Assembly: GCA_042408965.1 (NCBI GenBank)
Contig: JBHOQN010000165.1
Span: 3,800 to 67,799 of the forward strand
Direction of reading: 5' to 3'
DNA: 64,000 nucleotides
Source: Thermogemmatispora sp042408965
GTDB lineage: Bacteria; Chloroflexota; Ktedonobacteria; Ktedonobacterales; Ktedonobacteraceae
A program made the translations under genes and the position numbers. The notes beneath the pieces were generated by a model. It did no database searches. It was not told the DNA's origin and saw only the letters and a list, made by a program, of their open reading frames with translations. Positions 9,023 through 17,876 of this stretch are shown here, one piece after another. Each line of letters starts with the position of its first letter. The stretch's first letter is position 1.

Positions 9023-10390
9023 TCAGGAGCAGGCATCGAGAGTCTCGGCAGGCTGGTCCGGGTAGATCACCTCAAGCTGGGCGCCCAGGGTACGCAATTT
9101 AGCATCCAGGTGCTCGTAGCCGCGTTCGATATGTTCCACGCCGTGGACCTCCGAGGTGCCGTCGGCACAGAGGGCAGCCAGGATATACGAGCAGCCAGCA
9201 CGGATATCGGGGATATCCAGGCGTGTAGCACTCAGAGGAGTGGGACCACGGACCACACAGCTATGCAGGTACTGCTTTTCACGGAAGCGGCAGGGCACCT
9301 CACCCAGGCACTTTGTATAGAGGCCGATGTGGGCGCCCATCGTCTTAAGGGCATGCGTATAGCCAAAGCGGTCCTCATAGATCGTTTCATGGACCACCGA
9401 GATCCCATCCGCCTGAGTCAGCAGGATAGTGAAGGGCTGCTGCCAGTCGGTCATAAAGCCGGGATGGACATCAGTCTCCAGGGCAATCGGAGGAGGAGGC
9501 TGCTCATCGCCGATGAAGCGGATGCCCTCATCATCCACATCAAAGCGCAGGCCCATCTTCGAGAGCGTATTCAGGAAGGTCAGCAGCGTATCCTGTTGAG
9601 CGCCGCGCAGATAGATATCGCCGCGCGTCAAGTAGGCAGCGATCGCCAGAGAGACCGCCTCATTGCGGTCACTGAGCAAAGTGTGGCGAGCGCCACGCAG
9701 GCGTTGCACGCCCTCGATAACGATGCGCCGGTCCACTTTCTGCTCGATGATCGCCCCCATCTTCTGAAGAAACTTGATCAGGTCGATGATCTCTGGCTCC
9801 AGGGCTGCGTTCTCGATGATAGTCACACCCTGTGCCAGAGAGGCCGTGATCAAGAAATTCTCCGTAGCCATCACACTGGGGAACGGCAGATGAATGGTAG
9901 CGCCGTGCAGGCCGCGAGGGGCGCTCATATAGTAGCGCCCCCCCAGTTCCAGAATACTGGCCCCCATCAATTGCAGGCCATTCAGATGGAAATCGATGGG
10001 GCGCGCCCCGATGCGATCGCCGCCGGGCAGAGGGATATTCGCCTCGCCGCAGCGGTGCAGGAGCGGTCCAACCGCCAGAATAGCCATACGATTCAGGCCA
10101 CCAATCGTACTGGAAACCGTCGTCGAGTGGATCGCCGCCGTTCTGATCGAGAGCGTATGCTCCTGCTCATTCAGCGAGACCTCGGCGCCCATATCCTGAC
10201 AGAGGCTCAGGGTCAGGTAGAGATCGCCGATGAGGGGCACGTTGCGCAACGTACAGGGTTCCTCAGTCAGCAGGGAAGCGATCGTCATCTTCGTGACAGC
10301 GTTCTTCGCGCCGCTGACAGTGACCTCACCGTGGAGAGGTGTACCACCACGGATGAGGTAGAAAGGAGAAGCTTTCGCGGTGTCCTTCAT
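9023..10390 (-). CDS. murA: UDP-GlcNAc 1-carboxyvinyltransferase (MurA), Asp-type active site
   Basis: 455 aa from the ATG at 10390, chosen because AAGGAG precedes it and it overlaps the upstream stop codon (ATGA). It catalyses the first committed step of peptidoglycan synthesis, PEP transfer to UDP-GlcNAc. Substrate-binding Lys29-Asn30 ('SGAKNAV'), the 'HPGFMTDWQQPF' Asp segment and 'PDIRAG' are present. In the catalytic loop the usual PGGC is 'LPGGDRIGARPID': the cysteine targeted by fosfomycin is Asp125. This replacement is known in mycobacterial and chlamydial MurA and gives intrinsic fosfomycin resistance. Translationally coupled to an FAD oxidoreductase. Confidence 0.93.
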   Translation of the reverse strand: MKDTAKASPFYLIRGGTPLHGEVTVSGAKNAVTKMTIASLLTEEPCTLRNVPLIGDLYLTLSLCQDMGAEVSLNEQEHTLSIRTAAIHSTTVSSTIGGLNRMAILAVGPLLHRCGEANIPLPGGDRIGARPIDFHLNGLQLMGASILELGGRYYMSAPRGLHGATIHLPFPSVMATENFLITASLAQGVTIIENAALEPEIIDLIKFLQKMGAIIEQKVDRRIVIEGVQRLRGARHTLLSDRNEAVSLAIAAYLTRGDIYLRGAQQDTLLTFLNTLSKMGLRFDVDDEGIRFIGDEQPPPPIALETDVHPGFMTDWQQPFTILLTQADGISVVHETIYEDRFGYTHALKTMGAHIGLYTKCLGEVPCRFREKQYLHSCVVRGPTPLSATRLDIPDIRAGCSYILAALCADGTSEVHGVEHIERGYEHLDAKLRTLGAQLEVIYPDQPAETLDACS

Positions 10391-11910
10391 GTCTGCTGTG
10401 GTCTCCTTACCTGCTTGCGGGCATTCCCAGGAGCCGCCCATAACCAGCGTAATGCGTTCAGGCGAGACGGAGGGCGTTCGAGATAGCCGCCAGCCCTACG
10501 AGGCGCAGACGCTGAGCGGAGGCGAGGCGCTCCTGGCGGGCCGAGCGCCTCACCACGCTCGATAGCATCCAGCAGATCGAGCACGTAATTGACGCTCTGG
10601 GCGACGCCCTCGACCATCAGGTAGCCACTGGGCTTCACGGCATCACCAACCAGGAACAGGCCCTGCAAGGGCGTGACGGGAGTGATATCCGCCCCCTGGG
10701 TGATACGATTCACAGGCCATTCGCCGCGGTAGGTACTCATCGTCAGGACGCGGCAGTGCTGCTCAAACGCCTCACCGAAGAGCAGGCGTAGATCCGCCAG
10801 AGCCAGCGCTTTCTCCTCTTCGAGGCGCTCGCTCTGGATGACCTGGTGAGTGATGAGCAGATGTTTGCCCGGCGGGGCCAGACGCGGATCACAGTTCGTT
10901 GGCTGCACGATCCCAGCAATGCGCTGTGTATCCAGGCAGTACATAATGCCGCGGTGAGGAATCAGCGAGACATCGCTCAGCAGGTGCACCTTCAGTCCCA
11001 CCGCCTCGCGATAGGGAGAAGCGCCGGGCTGCTCAGCCCCCTCCTCGGCGCTGGTGCTCTGCCCTTGCTTGAGTACCTCGGCCTGCCTGATCTGGTGGCC
11101 CTCGATGAGAGCCTGCGTAGCGCGCGGACCAACATCGCTGATCACCAGAGGAGCACGCAGCAGAAGCTCCTCATCACTCCTTTTGGCACGCGCGCGCACA
11201 CCCGTCACCCGTCCCTGGGCGTGCATGATCTGCACGACCTCGTGAGCCAGGAGCAGCTCAGCTCCGCGCTCACGCAGGCGGCGCTCCAGTTCCAGGGTCA
11301 GCGCACCGCACCCACCCTCAAGGATGCCAGGTGCGCCATAGCTGAACATATTTTTGGTGGTAGCGATTACCTCAGCCGTAGAGACCTGATGCAGTTCGAG
11401 GCTCAACGCGAAGCGCGCGATGCACTCGAAGAAGGCCACCAGTTCGCGATTGCGCTGGACGTCGATGTGGCGTTCCAGCCAGGCGCTGAAGGGCAGATCC
11501 CGTTCCTCCTGAGGCAGCGGTCGCAAAAACATCAGGTAGCCCAGGCGCAGAAACCAGAAGGACTGGCGCGGTCCCAGGAACTTGAAGACCCCCAGCAGGC
11601 CGCGGGCGCGTACCTGCCGTCCGTGGACATGGAACGAGCCAAAGACGTCCGCATCCAGCAGCCGATGGGGGATATGCAGGCGCCGGAGCATACGAGCCAG
11701 CACCCCGCTGCTGCCAAAGGGGACCATATGCACGGCCCCGGTGCTGATCTGGACGCCCTGGAAGGACTTCGCCGTAAAGCGTCCGCCGCAGTGCGTCAGG
11801 CGCTCCAGCACGGCCACCCGCTTCCCCCGCTGCAGCAACTGCGCAGCGCTGAGCAGCCCCCCCAGGCCGGCGCCGACAACGATCGCGTCGTAATCAGATT
11901 CCCGTAACAT
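10387..11910 (-). CDS. FAD-dependent oxidoreductase, phytoene desaturase/CrtISO-like
   Basis: 507 aa. The N-terminal Rossmann motif 'AIVVGAGLGGLLSAA' (about residues 9-23) with an acidic residue after the second strand ('VAVLERLTHCGGR') is the dinucleotide-binding signature of the amine oxidase/phytoene desaturase superfamily. The C-terminal 'GLFLVGDAVKPSGYLMVEGVAQS' region (about 440-465) is the second FAD-contact motif. Substrate unknown; no carotenoid genes are nearby. An in-frame TTG lies one codon upstream of the ATG; no strong ribosome site is seen. Its stop overlaps the murA start by 4 nt, and an FHA gene ends 23 bp upstream, so all three are probably one operon. Confidence 0.85.
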   Translation of the reverse strand: MLRESDYDAIVVGAGLGGLLSAAQLLQRGKRVAVLERLTHCGGRFTAKSFQGVQISTGAVHMVPFGSSGVLARMLRRLHIPHRLLDADVFGSFHVHGRQVRARGLLGVFKFLGPRQSFWFLRLGYLMFLRPLPQEERDLPFSAWLERHIDVQRNRELVAFFECIARFALSLELHQVSTAEVIATTKNMFSYGAPGILEGGCGALTLELERRLRERGAELLLAHEVVQIMHAQGRVTGVRARAKRSDEELLLRAPLVISDVGPRATQALIEGHQIRQAEVLKQGQSTSAEEGAEQPGASPYREAVGLKVHLLSDVSLIPHRGIMYCLDTQRIAGIVQPTNCDPRLAPPGKHLLITHQVIQSERLEEEKALALADLRLLFGEAFEQHCRVLTMSTYRGEWPVNRITQGADITPVTPLQGLFLVGDAVKPSGYLMVEGVAQSVNYVLDLLDAIERGEALGPPGAPRLRSASAPRRAGGYLERPPSRLNALRWLWAAPGNARKQVRRPQQT

Positions 11911-11933
11911 CAAGGTTCAAAGATCGCGTCAGT

Positions 11934-13289
11934 TCAGTGCTCTTCGCCGATCAGGGCGCGCAGGAGCGAGTTACACTCAGCCAGCGTATTCAGAACGCTC
12001 TGATGGATCTGGAAAACCTTATTCAGCTCACGCGCCTTGCGGGCCAGGCGGGTGACGTACTCGATGTCGCGCGGATTATTCGTCACATCATCCATGAGCT
12101 GGATCAGTTCAGACCAGGCCAGGGCCTCACGGCTGCGGGCCACATCAGCGATAGTCTGGTCCATGCGCTCCGCGACTCGCCGTACGCCCGTGCGCAGCTG
12201 GTTGGTCGTCTGCGCGATCTCCGCCTCGTGGTTGCGCAGAGCCTCCTGCGTTCCGTTCAACTGCTCCTGGAGGGCCGAGACCTGCCCGTCGAGTGTCGCC
12301 AGAGCCGCCATCAGCGAGGACATATCCGGCAGCGTTGGCAGTGGCAGGCTGGTCAGGCGGCTGAAGGTCACATTCGTGGAGGCAAGCTCCGGGCTGGCGG
12401 GGTCGATGGTTGTCATCACCGGCCGCTGCGGAGCAGGTGGCGGAGCTGGCTCAGGAGCCACAAGCGTGGGGCTGGCAGGGCTGGCGACCGGCTCGGCCTC
12501 GCTGCCAATGATGGTAGGGGGCATCGAAGGAGACGGAAGCACCCCTTCGCTCTCCGAATGGGTGGCGAGCGTGTCTGGCGAGGCGGCAGTCAGTTCGTTA
12601 TCTCCCTGGGTGCGGTAAGTCAGCTCAGTAGGATTGATGCTGACAGTAGGAAGATCAGCCACAGCCGAGGGATGCGCGCGGAAGATCAGCTCATGCTCAC
12701 CGATGCCAATGTGATCGCCATCCTGAAGCACATAGGGGACCAGCTCTTCAAGCTGCTGGCCGTTGACAAAGGTCCCATTGGCGCTGCGCTCATCGCGCAG
12801 GATATACTGGCCGTTCTCGTAGCGTACAGTAGCGTGGCGGCGCGAGGTGAGCTTATCCTTGGAGAGGAGAATATCGCTGTTGGGTGCGCGTCCAATCGCG
12901 ATTTCCAGCTTGTCGAGAGTATATTCCTGAAGCACATCCCCGTTTTCAGATTTCAGAATAAACTGGGCGGGTTTCTCAATAGCAGCGGCCGTAGCCACCG
13001 CGGTCTCATGGCTGTCGGCCGACACCGACGCCGGCGACATTTCCGCCACGCCGCTGGCAACCGTCGGCATACTGGCGTTCGCCTCCGGCCAGCTCATGCC
13101 CGAGCCAACGGTGGGCAGCCCACCCTGCGGAGGGGGCCCCCACTCATCCGGGGTCGGCAGGGTCGCGTCGCCCATAACAGGCTGGGCCTGCACATAGGCA
13201 GGGGTTGCCGGGATCAGGCGGTTGCCACAGCTCAAGCAGAAGTGATCCCCGGGCCGTGTCTCAGCACCACAATGGGGGCACTTATCCAT
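11934..13289 (-). CDS. Zinc-ribbon FHA-domain protein with coiled coil
   Basis: 451 aa from the ATG at 13289, preceded by GGAGGAG; a longer frame upstream has no ribosome site. The N-terminal zinc ribbon is 'CPHCGAE..CLSCG' (residues 4-25). A Pro/Thr-rich linker leads to an FHA domain (about 135-215) with 'IGRAPNSDI', 'SRRHA' and 'DERSANGTFVNG', the residues used to bind phosphothreonine. Another Pro-rich linker and a C-terminal coiled coil (about 335-440) follow. It probably reads the output of the many Ser/Thr kinases nearby. It is first in the FHA-oxidoreductase-MurA unit. No membrane segment. Confidence 0.88.
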   Translation of the reverse strand: MDKCPHCGAETRPGDHFCLSCGNRLIPATPAYVQAQPVMGDATLPTPDEWGPPPQGGLPTVGSGMSWPEANASMPTVASGVAEMSPASVSADSHETAVATAAAIEKPAQFILKSENGDVLQEYTLDKLEIAIGRAPNSDILLSKDKLTSRRHATVRYENGQYILRDERSANGTFVNGQQLEELVPYVLQDGDHIGIGEHELIFRAHPSAVADLPTVSINPTELTYRTQGDNELTAASPDTLATHSESEGVLPSPSMPPTIIGSEAEPVASPASPTLVAPEPAPPPAPQRPVMTTIDPASPELASTNVTFSRLTSLPLPTLPDMSSLMAALATLDGQVSALQEQLNGTQEALRNHEAEIAQTTNQLRTGVRRVAERMDQTIADVARSREALAWSELIQLMDDVTNNPRDIEYVTRLARKARELNKVFQIHQSVLNTLAECNSLLRALIGEEH

Positions 13290-13383
13290 AGGTAGTCTCC
13301 TCCCTTTACTAACACTCAGGCTTTGCTTCTCTGCTGTTTCTGTTCGTTCCTGGAGTAGTTCTCGCACTCACAAAACTGTTGCC

Positions 13384-13413
13384 ATTATACCAGAAGTGGT
13401 CACCGCGCGTCGA
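13384..13413 (-). promoter_or_regulatory. Candidate promoter of the FHA-oxidoreductase-murA operon
   Basis: Minus strand: TCGACG (complement of 13408-13413), 18 bp, then TGG-TATAAT, a perfect extended -10 (TATAAT at complement of 13384-13389). The leader to the FHA gene would be about 88 nt. Confidence 0.55.
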
Positions 13414-13457
13414 GCCGTGGCAGCCACCGACCAGGGCCTCGTCGGCCGTCTGCCGTG

Positions 13458-13889
13458 CTAGGAAAGCCAGAGCCACCAGAGCCGATCGATGCGGCCGAAC
13501 GTCCGCCGGATATAGCGGCGAATGGTGGCGTAGATCAGCCAGACGACCAGAAAGATCGCCAGGATCGCGCCGAGAAAGAGGCAACGCAGTTGAGGGATCG
13601 CAATGGCCAGCAGCGCCAGCAGTACCAGAGCGGCGATCGTCCCCAGCGCGATGCCTCCAAGGACCAGCAGCAACGTTTTCAGCGTTTGCTGGCCCTGAGA
13701 GGAGGTATTCCAATTGAGGGCCGAATCCGGCGCTGGCTGGTAGCTCGCAGCCGGACTGGCCATAGCCCAGGGAGGAAGACTGCTCTGGCTCGGCTGGCCA
13801 GCAGCGGTGCTCAGATCGTAGCCACAGTTCGTACAGAAGCGAGACCGGGGATCGCGCACCACCCCACAGCGGGGACAGTTCATCTGCAT
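13458..13889 (-). CDS. Small zinc-ribbon membrane protein
   Basis: 143 aa. The N-terminal zinc ribbon 'CPRCG..CTNCG' (about residues 5-23) is followed by a Ser/Pro/Ala-rich linker and two adjacent hydrophobic segments (about 72-95 and 100-122), ending in a basic, Trp-rich tail. AAGGAG precedes the ATG; a second ATG two codons later is possible. Function unknown. It belongs to the same design class as the proteins at 29658-30563 and 30675-31661: cytoplasmic ribbon, disordered linker, membrane anchor. It lies 94 bp upstream of the operon promoter at about 13400. Confidence 0.75.
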   Translation of the reverse strand: MQMNCPRCGVVRDPRSRFCTNCGYDLSTAAGQPSQSSLPPWAMASPAASYQPAPDSALNWNTSSQGQQTLKTLLLVLGGIALGTIAALVLLALLAIAIPQLRCLFLGAILAIFLVVWLIYATIRRYIRRTFGRIDRLWWLWLS

Positions 13890-13980
13890 CGCTGATTCTC
13901 CTTGTACTGTGTGCGCTCCTCTGTCGAGCGCATGGCCTACCAGTCACTGCTCTCCCTTCCTCGCCTGAGCTGGTGGCCGC

Positions 13981-14769
13981 TCAAGAGACGGGCACCCAGG
14001 CGACGTTGGGCTGAAGCGAGTTAAAAAACTTCTGCAGGGCCTGCTGGTCGCCCGGTGCTGAGAAGACAATGCTCGTCGTGCCATGAACGCCGGAGCAGAT
14101 CTGGTTGGGCGTAGCCGTGGCAGTTACCCTGGACCTGGGTGTTGCTGTTCCTGTTGCCGGTGCGCTTTTCGTTCCTGCCGTCGCTGTGAGCAGTGACGAG
14201 GTGCACTGGAAGAGCGGCTTCTGGGTACGTAGCGGTGCCTCTGAGAGGCTGATCGAGTTACCATCGGGCAGCAGATAAGAGATAGAGAAGTTACCACCAA
14301 AGATAGGATCGTGCACGGTTCCGAGCGCGCTGACGAGGCAGGTCCGGTTCGGCAAGCGCGGTGGTAGGTAGACCGTAAAGCCGAGCAGCGGCTCAACCTC
14401 AGCCCAGTCAGTCAGGGTTCTGGGACCGGTGGCTGTTGCCGTAACCTGGCTGGTGGCGGTAGCTGTCGCCGTGACCGTAGCGGTGGTCGTGGCGGTGGCG
14501 GTTCCTGCGGCAGTCGTCGCTGTGGTGCTGGCGCTGGGTGAAGAAGGTGCACCTTCGTCGCGGAAGAGCATCAGAGGCTTGCCGCACCAGTGTAGCTGAG
14601 TCAGCGCTGTCCCGGTGGCCGTGGCCGTGGCTGCTGGCTGGCTGCTACTGAAGAGGCCTGAGCAGGCTGTGATCATGGAGCCTGACAGGATCAGCGTGGC
14701 GAGGACGAAGAGCCATCCTCGCTTTCGCCTTCCACTGATGATCGATAAAGAACGCAGAGATGCCATCAT
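13981..14769 (-). CDS. Putative lipoprotein with Thr/Ala-rich linker
   Basis: 262 aa. A basic N-terminus, a hydrophobic segment (about 18-34) and a lipobox 'MITAC' indicate a lipoprotein signal peptide, so the mature protein starts at Cys36 and sits outside the membrane. Long Thr/Ala-rich stretches (alternating TAT-type) split two folded parts: 'LHWCGKPLMLFRDEG' and a C-terminal domain with several Cys ('NRTCLVSALG', 'LFQCTSS', 'QICSGVHGTTSIVF'). No known family recognised. No clear ribosome site before the tandem ATG ATG start. The end of the gene is near the zinc-ribbon gene on the same strand. Confidence 0.7.
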   Translation of the reverse strand: MMASLRSLSIISGRRKRGWLFVLATLILSGSMITACSGLFSSSQPAATATATGTALTQLHWCGKPLMLFRDEGAPSSPSASTTATTAAGTATATTTATVTATATATSQVTATATGPRTLTDWAEVEPLLGFTVYLPPRLPNRTCLVSALGTVHDPIFGGNFSISYLLPDGNSISLSEAPLRTQKPLFQCTSSLLTATAGTKSAPATGTATPRSRVTATATPNQICSGVHGTTSIVFSAPGDQQALQKFFNSLQPNVAWVPVS

Positions 14770-15303
14770 ATCTATCGCAGCGCAGCTGCGTCTCTCTGGG
14801 TATAGAGCTACGCTGCCTCTCCTTTCTATCCCCGTGCCGGATACAGATATATCATAGAAGCGCCTCTCTCTGGCTGGTCCACGCTCACCGGACCAGCGAC
14901 CTGGAAACTGGAGACGGTGTGCCGGCTGCGGGGTCGCTCCGCTAGTAGAACGCCATGGCCACCGCCAGACCCATCGTCAGGGGTACTTTTTTCTTCGCTC
15001 GCAAGAACTCCCTGCGCGCTTTGGGCCTAGTATATATTAGTGGTAAAGGAATTCCTACGACCTGGTTCTCATCTGGTACCAAAAGAGGGCTTTACAGCGT
15101 TTTGTTTTAGTGCTACCATTACCCTCTGCTATTCAGGAATACGTTCATCCGGGTGTTTTTTGTCCTACTCATCCAACCCTTATACTACCGGCGTAGGGCT
15201 GGGCACCCCTCTAGCAATGATCAATCTCAGGCATCCCTGTGCACAAACCAGAGCTAACGCAGCCTGAAGGCAGATGACGAACTGCTTGATGAGGTGAGAG
15301 CCG
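14770..15303. other. Intergenic region between the lipoprotein gene and dnaA
   Basis: 534 bp between divergent genes, AT-richer than its surroundings at about 15025-15185 (tatatatt at 15031-15038; 10-bp palindrome aggaattcct at 15047-15056). One weak DnaA-box-like site, TTGTGCACA on the minus strand (complement near 15240), is seen; there is no cluster of TTATCCACA-type boxes. TATACT (15181-15186) with TTGTCC 15 bp upstream is a weak promoter candidate for dnaA. Confidence 0.5.
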
Positions 15304-16872
15304 GTGAATGCAAAACAGATCTGGCAAACAACATTAGAGCGCTTACAGACGCGGGTGCAGCCGTCCGTGTTCACCACCTGGTTTAAAGGGACTGCTGCGC
15401 TCTCTTTTCATGATAATCTCTTCGTGGTAGGGGTGCCCTCGACCTTTGCCAAGGCGCAGATGGAAGTGCGCTTTATTGATATGATTCGCTCGATCCTTTC
15501 GGAGATTGCGGGCTGTCCGGTGGAGGTGCGTTTTCTGGTGGCAAAGGAGCCTTCGGTCAGTGGTGAACTGGAAGAGTTGAATCAAGCGACGCTCGGCGAT
15601 GGGGCGGCCCTCGCGGCCAGGCGAGCCTATCGGGCGCCCAGACATCGTCCTGCTCTGCGTGCCAGATTTGAAGCGGCGTCACCGGCGATTGCCATGACAT
15701 CCAATGCTCCCACTGTCGCCCGTCCGACTCCCCACCGGGCCAGCAGCGAGGCGCAGGCTGCCAGTGCGTTTGAAGATCAAGACCGACCATCGGAGGAGAA
15801 CGATCGTGGTGGACAGCAGGAGCATTTGTCTGTGCCTGTCGAGGGCGGCAGCATGATGAACCCGCGCTATACCTTCAGTACCTTCATTGTTGGAAAATCG
15901 AACCAGCTAGCCCATGCTGCCTCGCTCGCGGTGGCGGAGAATCCGGGACACATTTACAATCCCCTCTTTCTCTACGGGGGAGTTGGTCTTGGCAAGACCC
16001 ATCTCCTGCATGCCATTGGTCACACCGGTGAAGCCTCGGGCCTGAGCGTTCTCTACACCACCTCCGAGAAGTTTACGAATGAGATCGTGAATGCGATCCG
16101 CTTTCAGAAGACAGAGGAGTTTCGGACGAAGTATCGCCAGATCGATATTTTGCTCGTTGACGATATTCAGTTTATTGCGGGCAAGGAGTCGACGGAGGAG
16201 GAGTTCTTTCACACCTTCAACACGTTATATGATTCTAATAAGCAGATCGTGGTGACCAGCGACCGGCCGCCCAAGGCCATTGTCAGCTTGCAGGACCGCC
16301 TGCGTTCGCGCTTCGAGTGGGGGCTGCTGGCCGATATCCAGCCGCCCGACTACGAGCATCGCCAGGCCATCCTGCGCTCCAAGGCGGAGTCGCTGCGTTT
16401 TCCGGTCCCTGCGGCGGTGATCGCTTATATCGCCCGCCCGGAGTGCCGCAGCGTACGTGAACTGGAGGGAGCGCTCAATCGGGTGATTGCCTATGCCACC
16501 CTGCACGATGCGCCTTTGACCGTCAGCCTGGCCGCTCAGGCGCTGGAGCACATCTACAATAGCAAGCCGCCCTCCACGTTGACGGTGCGCGAGGTGCTGG
16601 AGGGGGTCTGTCGTTACTATAACGTTGATCCCGATCAGCTACGCGGCAAGGCCCGCGACCGCGAGATCGTCTGGCCGCGCCAGGTGGCAATGTATGTGAT
16701 GCGCGAAGAGACCGATGCCTCGCTCCTGCAGATTGGGGCCGAGCTGGGGGGCCGCGATCATACGACGATTATGCATGGCTGGGAGAAAGTCCAGGCTGAG
16801 ATCGCCAATAATGATCGTGTCCGTCGTGAGATTGCCGCGGTGCTGGAAACCATCGAACGCGCCAGGATGTGA
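15304..16872 (+). CDS. dnaA: Chromosomal replication initiator protein DnaA
   Basis: 522 aa from a GTG start with GAGGTGAG upstream; the nearby ATG is out of frame. Domain I (1-80) has the typical 'IWQTTLERLQTRVQPSVFTTWF' start. Domain II is a long low-complexity linker (about 85-175). The AAA+ domain III has Walker A 'GGVGLGKTH' (about 222-230), Walker B 'ILLVDDIQFI' (about 281-290) and an arginine-rich sensor segment. Domain IV ends with the origin-binding signature 'GGRDHTTIMHG' (about 481-491). It melts the replication origin. dnaN, recF and gyrB are not adjacent, so the gene is outside the usual origin cluster. Confidence 0.96.
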   Translation: MNAKQIWQTTLERLQTRVQPSVFTTWFKGTAALSFHDNLFVVGVPSTFAKAQMEVRFIDMIRSILSEIAGCPVEVRFLVAKEPSVSGELEELNQATLGDGAALAARRAYRAPRHRPALRARFEAASPAIAMTSNAPTVARPTPHRASSEAQAASAFEDQDRPSEENDRGGQQEHLSVPVEGGSMMNPRYTFSTFIVGKSNQLAHAASLAVAENPGHIYNPLFLYGGVGLGKTHLLHAIGHTGEASGLSVLYTTSEKFTNEIVNAIRFQKTEEFRTKYRQIDILLVDDIQFIAGKESTEEEFFHTFNTLYDSNKQIVVTSDRPPKAIVSLQDRLRSRFEWGLLADIQPPDYEHRQAILRSKAESLRFPVPAAVIAYIARPECRSVRELEGALNRVIAYATLHDAPLTVSLAAQALEHIYNSKPPSTLTVREVLEGVCRYYNVDPDQLRGKARDREIVWPRQVAMYVMREETDASLLQIGAELGGRDHTTIMHGWEKVQAEIANNDRVRREIAAVLETIERARM

Positions 16873-16981
16873 GCGTGCCTTGCCAGAGGTGCAGCCCACG
16901 TCCGGTCCCTGCGTGGCGAGATCGGCTCTGCCGACCGTGAGTGGTGGAGGTGCCGGGTCTTGCTCTTCTTTCGGCCTGGCT

Positions 16982-17001
16982 GGAGGCGGATAGACGCCTC
17001 C
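16982..17001 (+). terminator. Hairpin downstream of dnaA
   Basis: GGAGGCG-gataga-CGCCTCC, a 7-bp GC-rich stem 110 bp after the dnaA stop. No T-run follows, so its role as a terminator is uncertain. Confidence 0.35.
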
Positions 17002-17151
17002 CGGCGTTCCTGTAACCATCCTGCTCCCTGTTCACAAGGACAGCCCTCTACCCTGTCCTCTCGCCCGGTGCCTCTCTGTGTGCGCAGCGCTAGCATGTGC
17101 TGCAGAGAAGAGGGGTTCCATGACGATCCCCTCCCTGAAGGAGGTTTTGTG

Positions 17152-17865
17152 ATGTCATTGCCTCGACGTTGGGCCCTGATTACCGGTGCCTCGCGGGGAC
17201 TGGGTCTGGCGCTGGCCCGTCGGCTGGCGCGTGACCACTGGGGCCTGGTGATAGATGCTCGCGGAGCTGCCGCGCTGGAGGAGGCGCGGGCCGAGCTGGC
17301 GCGGTGGACAGAGGTAGTTGCGCTGGCCGGTGATGTAGGTGATCCGCTGCATCGCCGGGCCCTGGCGCATGCTGTCGCGGAGCATGGTCGCCTCACGGTG
17401 CTGGTGAACAACGCCAGTATCCTTGGTCCCAGTCCTCAACCATTCCTGCTCGATTATCCACTCACAGCGCTGGAGGAAGTATATCGCATCAACACGATCG
17501 CTCCGCTGGCGCTCATTCAAATCCTGCGTCCCTCTCTATCCGCGGAGGTCTGCATCATTAACATCACCAGTGATGCCGCGCGTGAGCCATATGCCGGTTG
17601 GGGAGGCTACGGCTCCAGCAAGGCGGCGCTCGAACAGCTTTCAAACGTTCTGGCGGCCGAGCATGAGGCCTGGCGCATCTACTGGGTCGATCCCGGTGAT
17701 ATGAACACGCGCCTCCATCAGGAGGCCTTTCCCGGAGAGGACATCAGTGATCGGCCGCCACCAGAGGTCAGCGTTCCTGGCCTGCTGGCCCTGATTGAGG
17801 GGCATTACCCGGCCGGCCGCTATCTGGCGCGTGAGCTAGTACCGTCCGCTGCTGAAGATCGGTAA
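17152..17865 (+). CDS. Short-chain dehydrogenase/reductase
   Basis: 237 aa from the ATG at 17152, chosen for the near-perfect Shine-Dalgarno GAAGGAGGT. The cofactor motif 'TGASRGLG' (11-18), 'NNAS' (about 85-88) and the catalytic 'YGSSK' (about 153-157) with an upstream Ser in 'NITSDAA' are all present, so it is a classical NAD(P)-dependent SDR. Substrate unknown. Its stop is 11 bp before the QueA start, so both are probably co-transcribed. Confidence 0.9.
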   Translation: MSLPRRWALITGASRGLGLALARRLARDHWGLVIDARGAAALEEARAELARWTEVVALAGDVGDPLHRRALAHAVAEHGRLTVLVNNASILGPSPQPFLLDYPLTALEEVYRINTIAPLALIQILRPSLSAEVCIINITSDAAREPYAGWGGYGSSKAALEQLSNVLAAEHEAWRIYWVDPGDMNTRLHQEAFPGEDISDRPPPEVSVPGLLALIEGHYPAGRYLARELVPSAAEDR

Positions 17866-17876
17866 GGTTGCTGGTT

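Noticed and set aside
9110..10486. A 458-codon open frame antisense to murA
   Set aside because: It is a mirror frame of a clear MurA gene, with no ribosome site and no recognisable motif.
11937..13295. Long open frame antisense to the FHA protein gene
   Set aside because: The complementary strand encodes a good FHA and zinc ribbon; this frame is a shadow rich in Arg, His and Gln.
15231..15250. DnaA box near dnaA
   Set aside because: Only one site with 7 of 9 matches is present, which is expected by chance.
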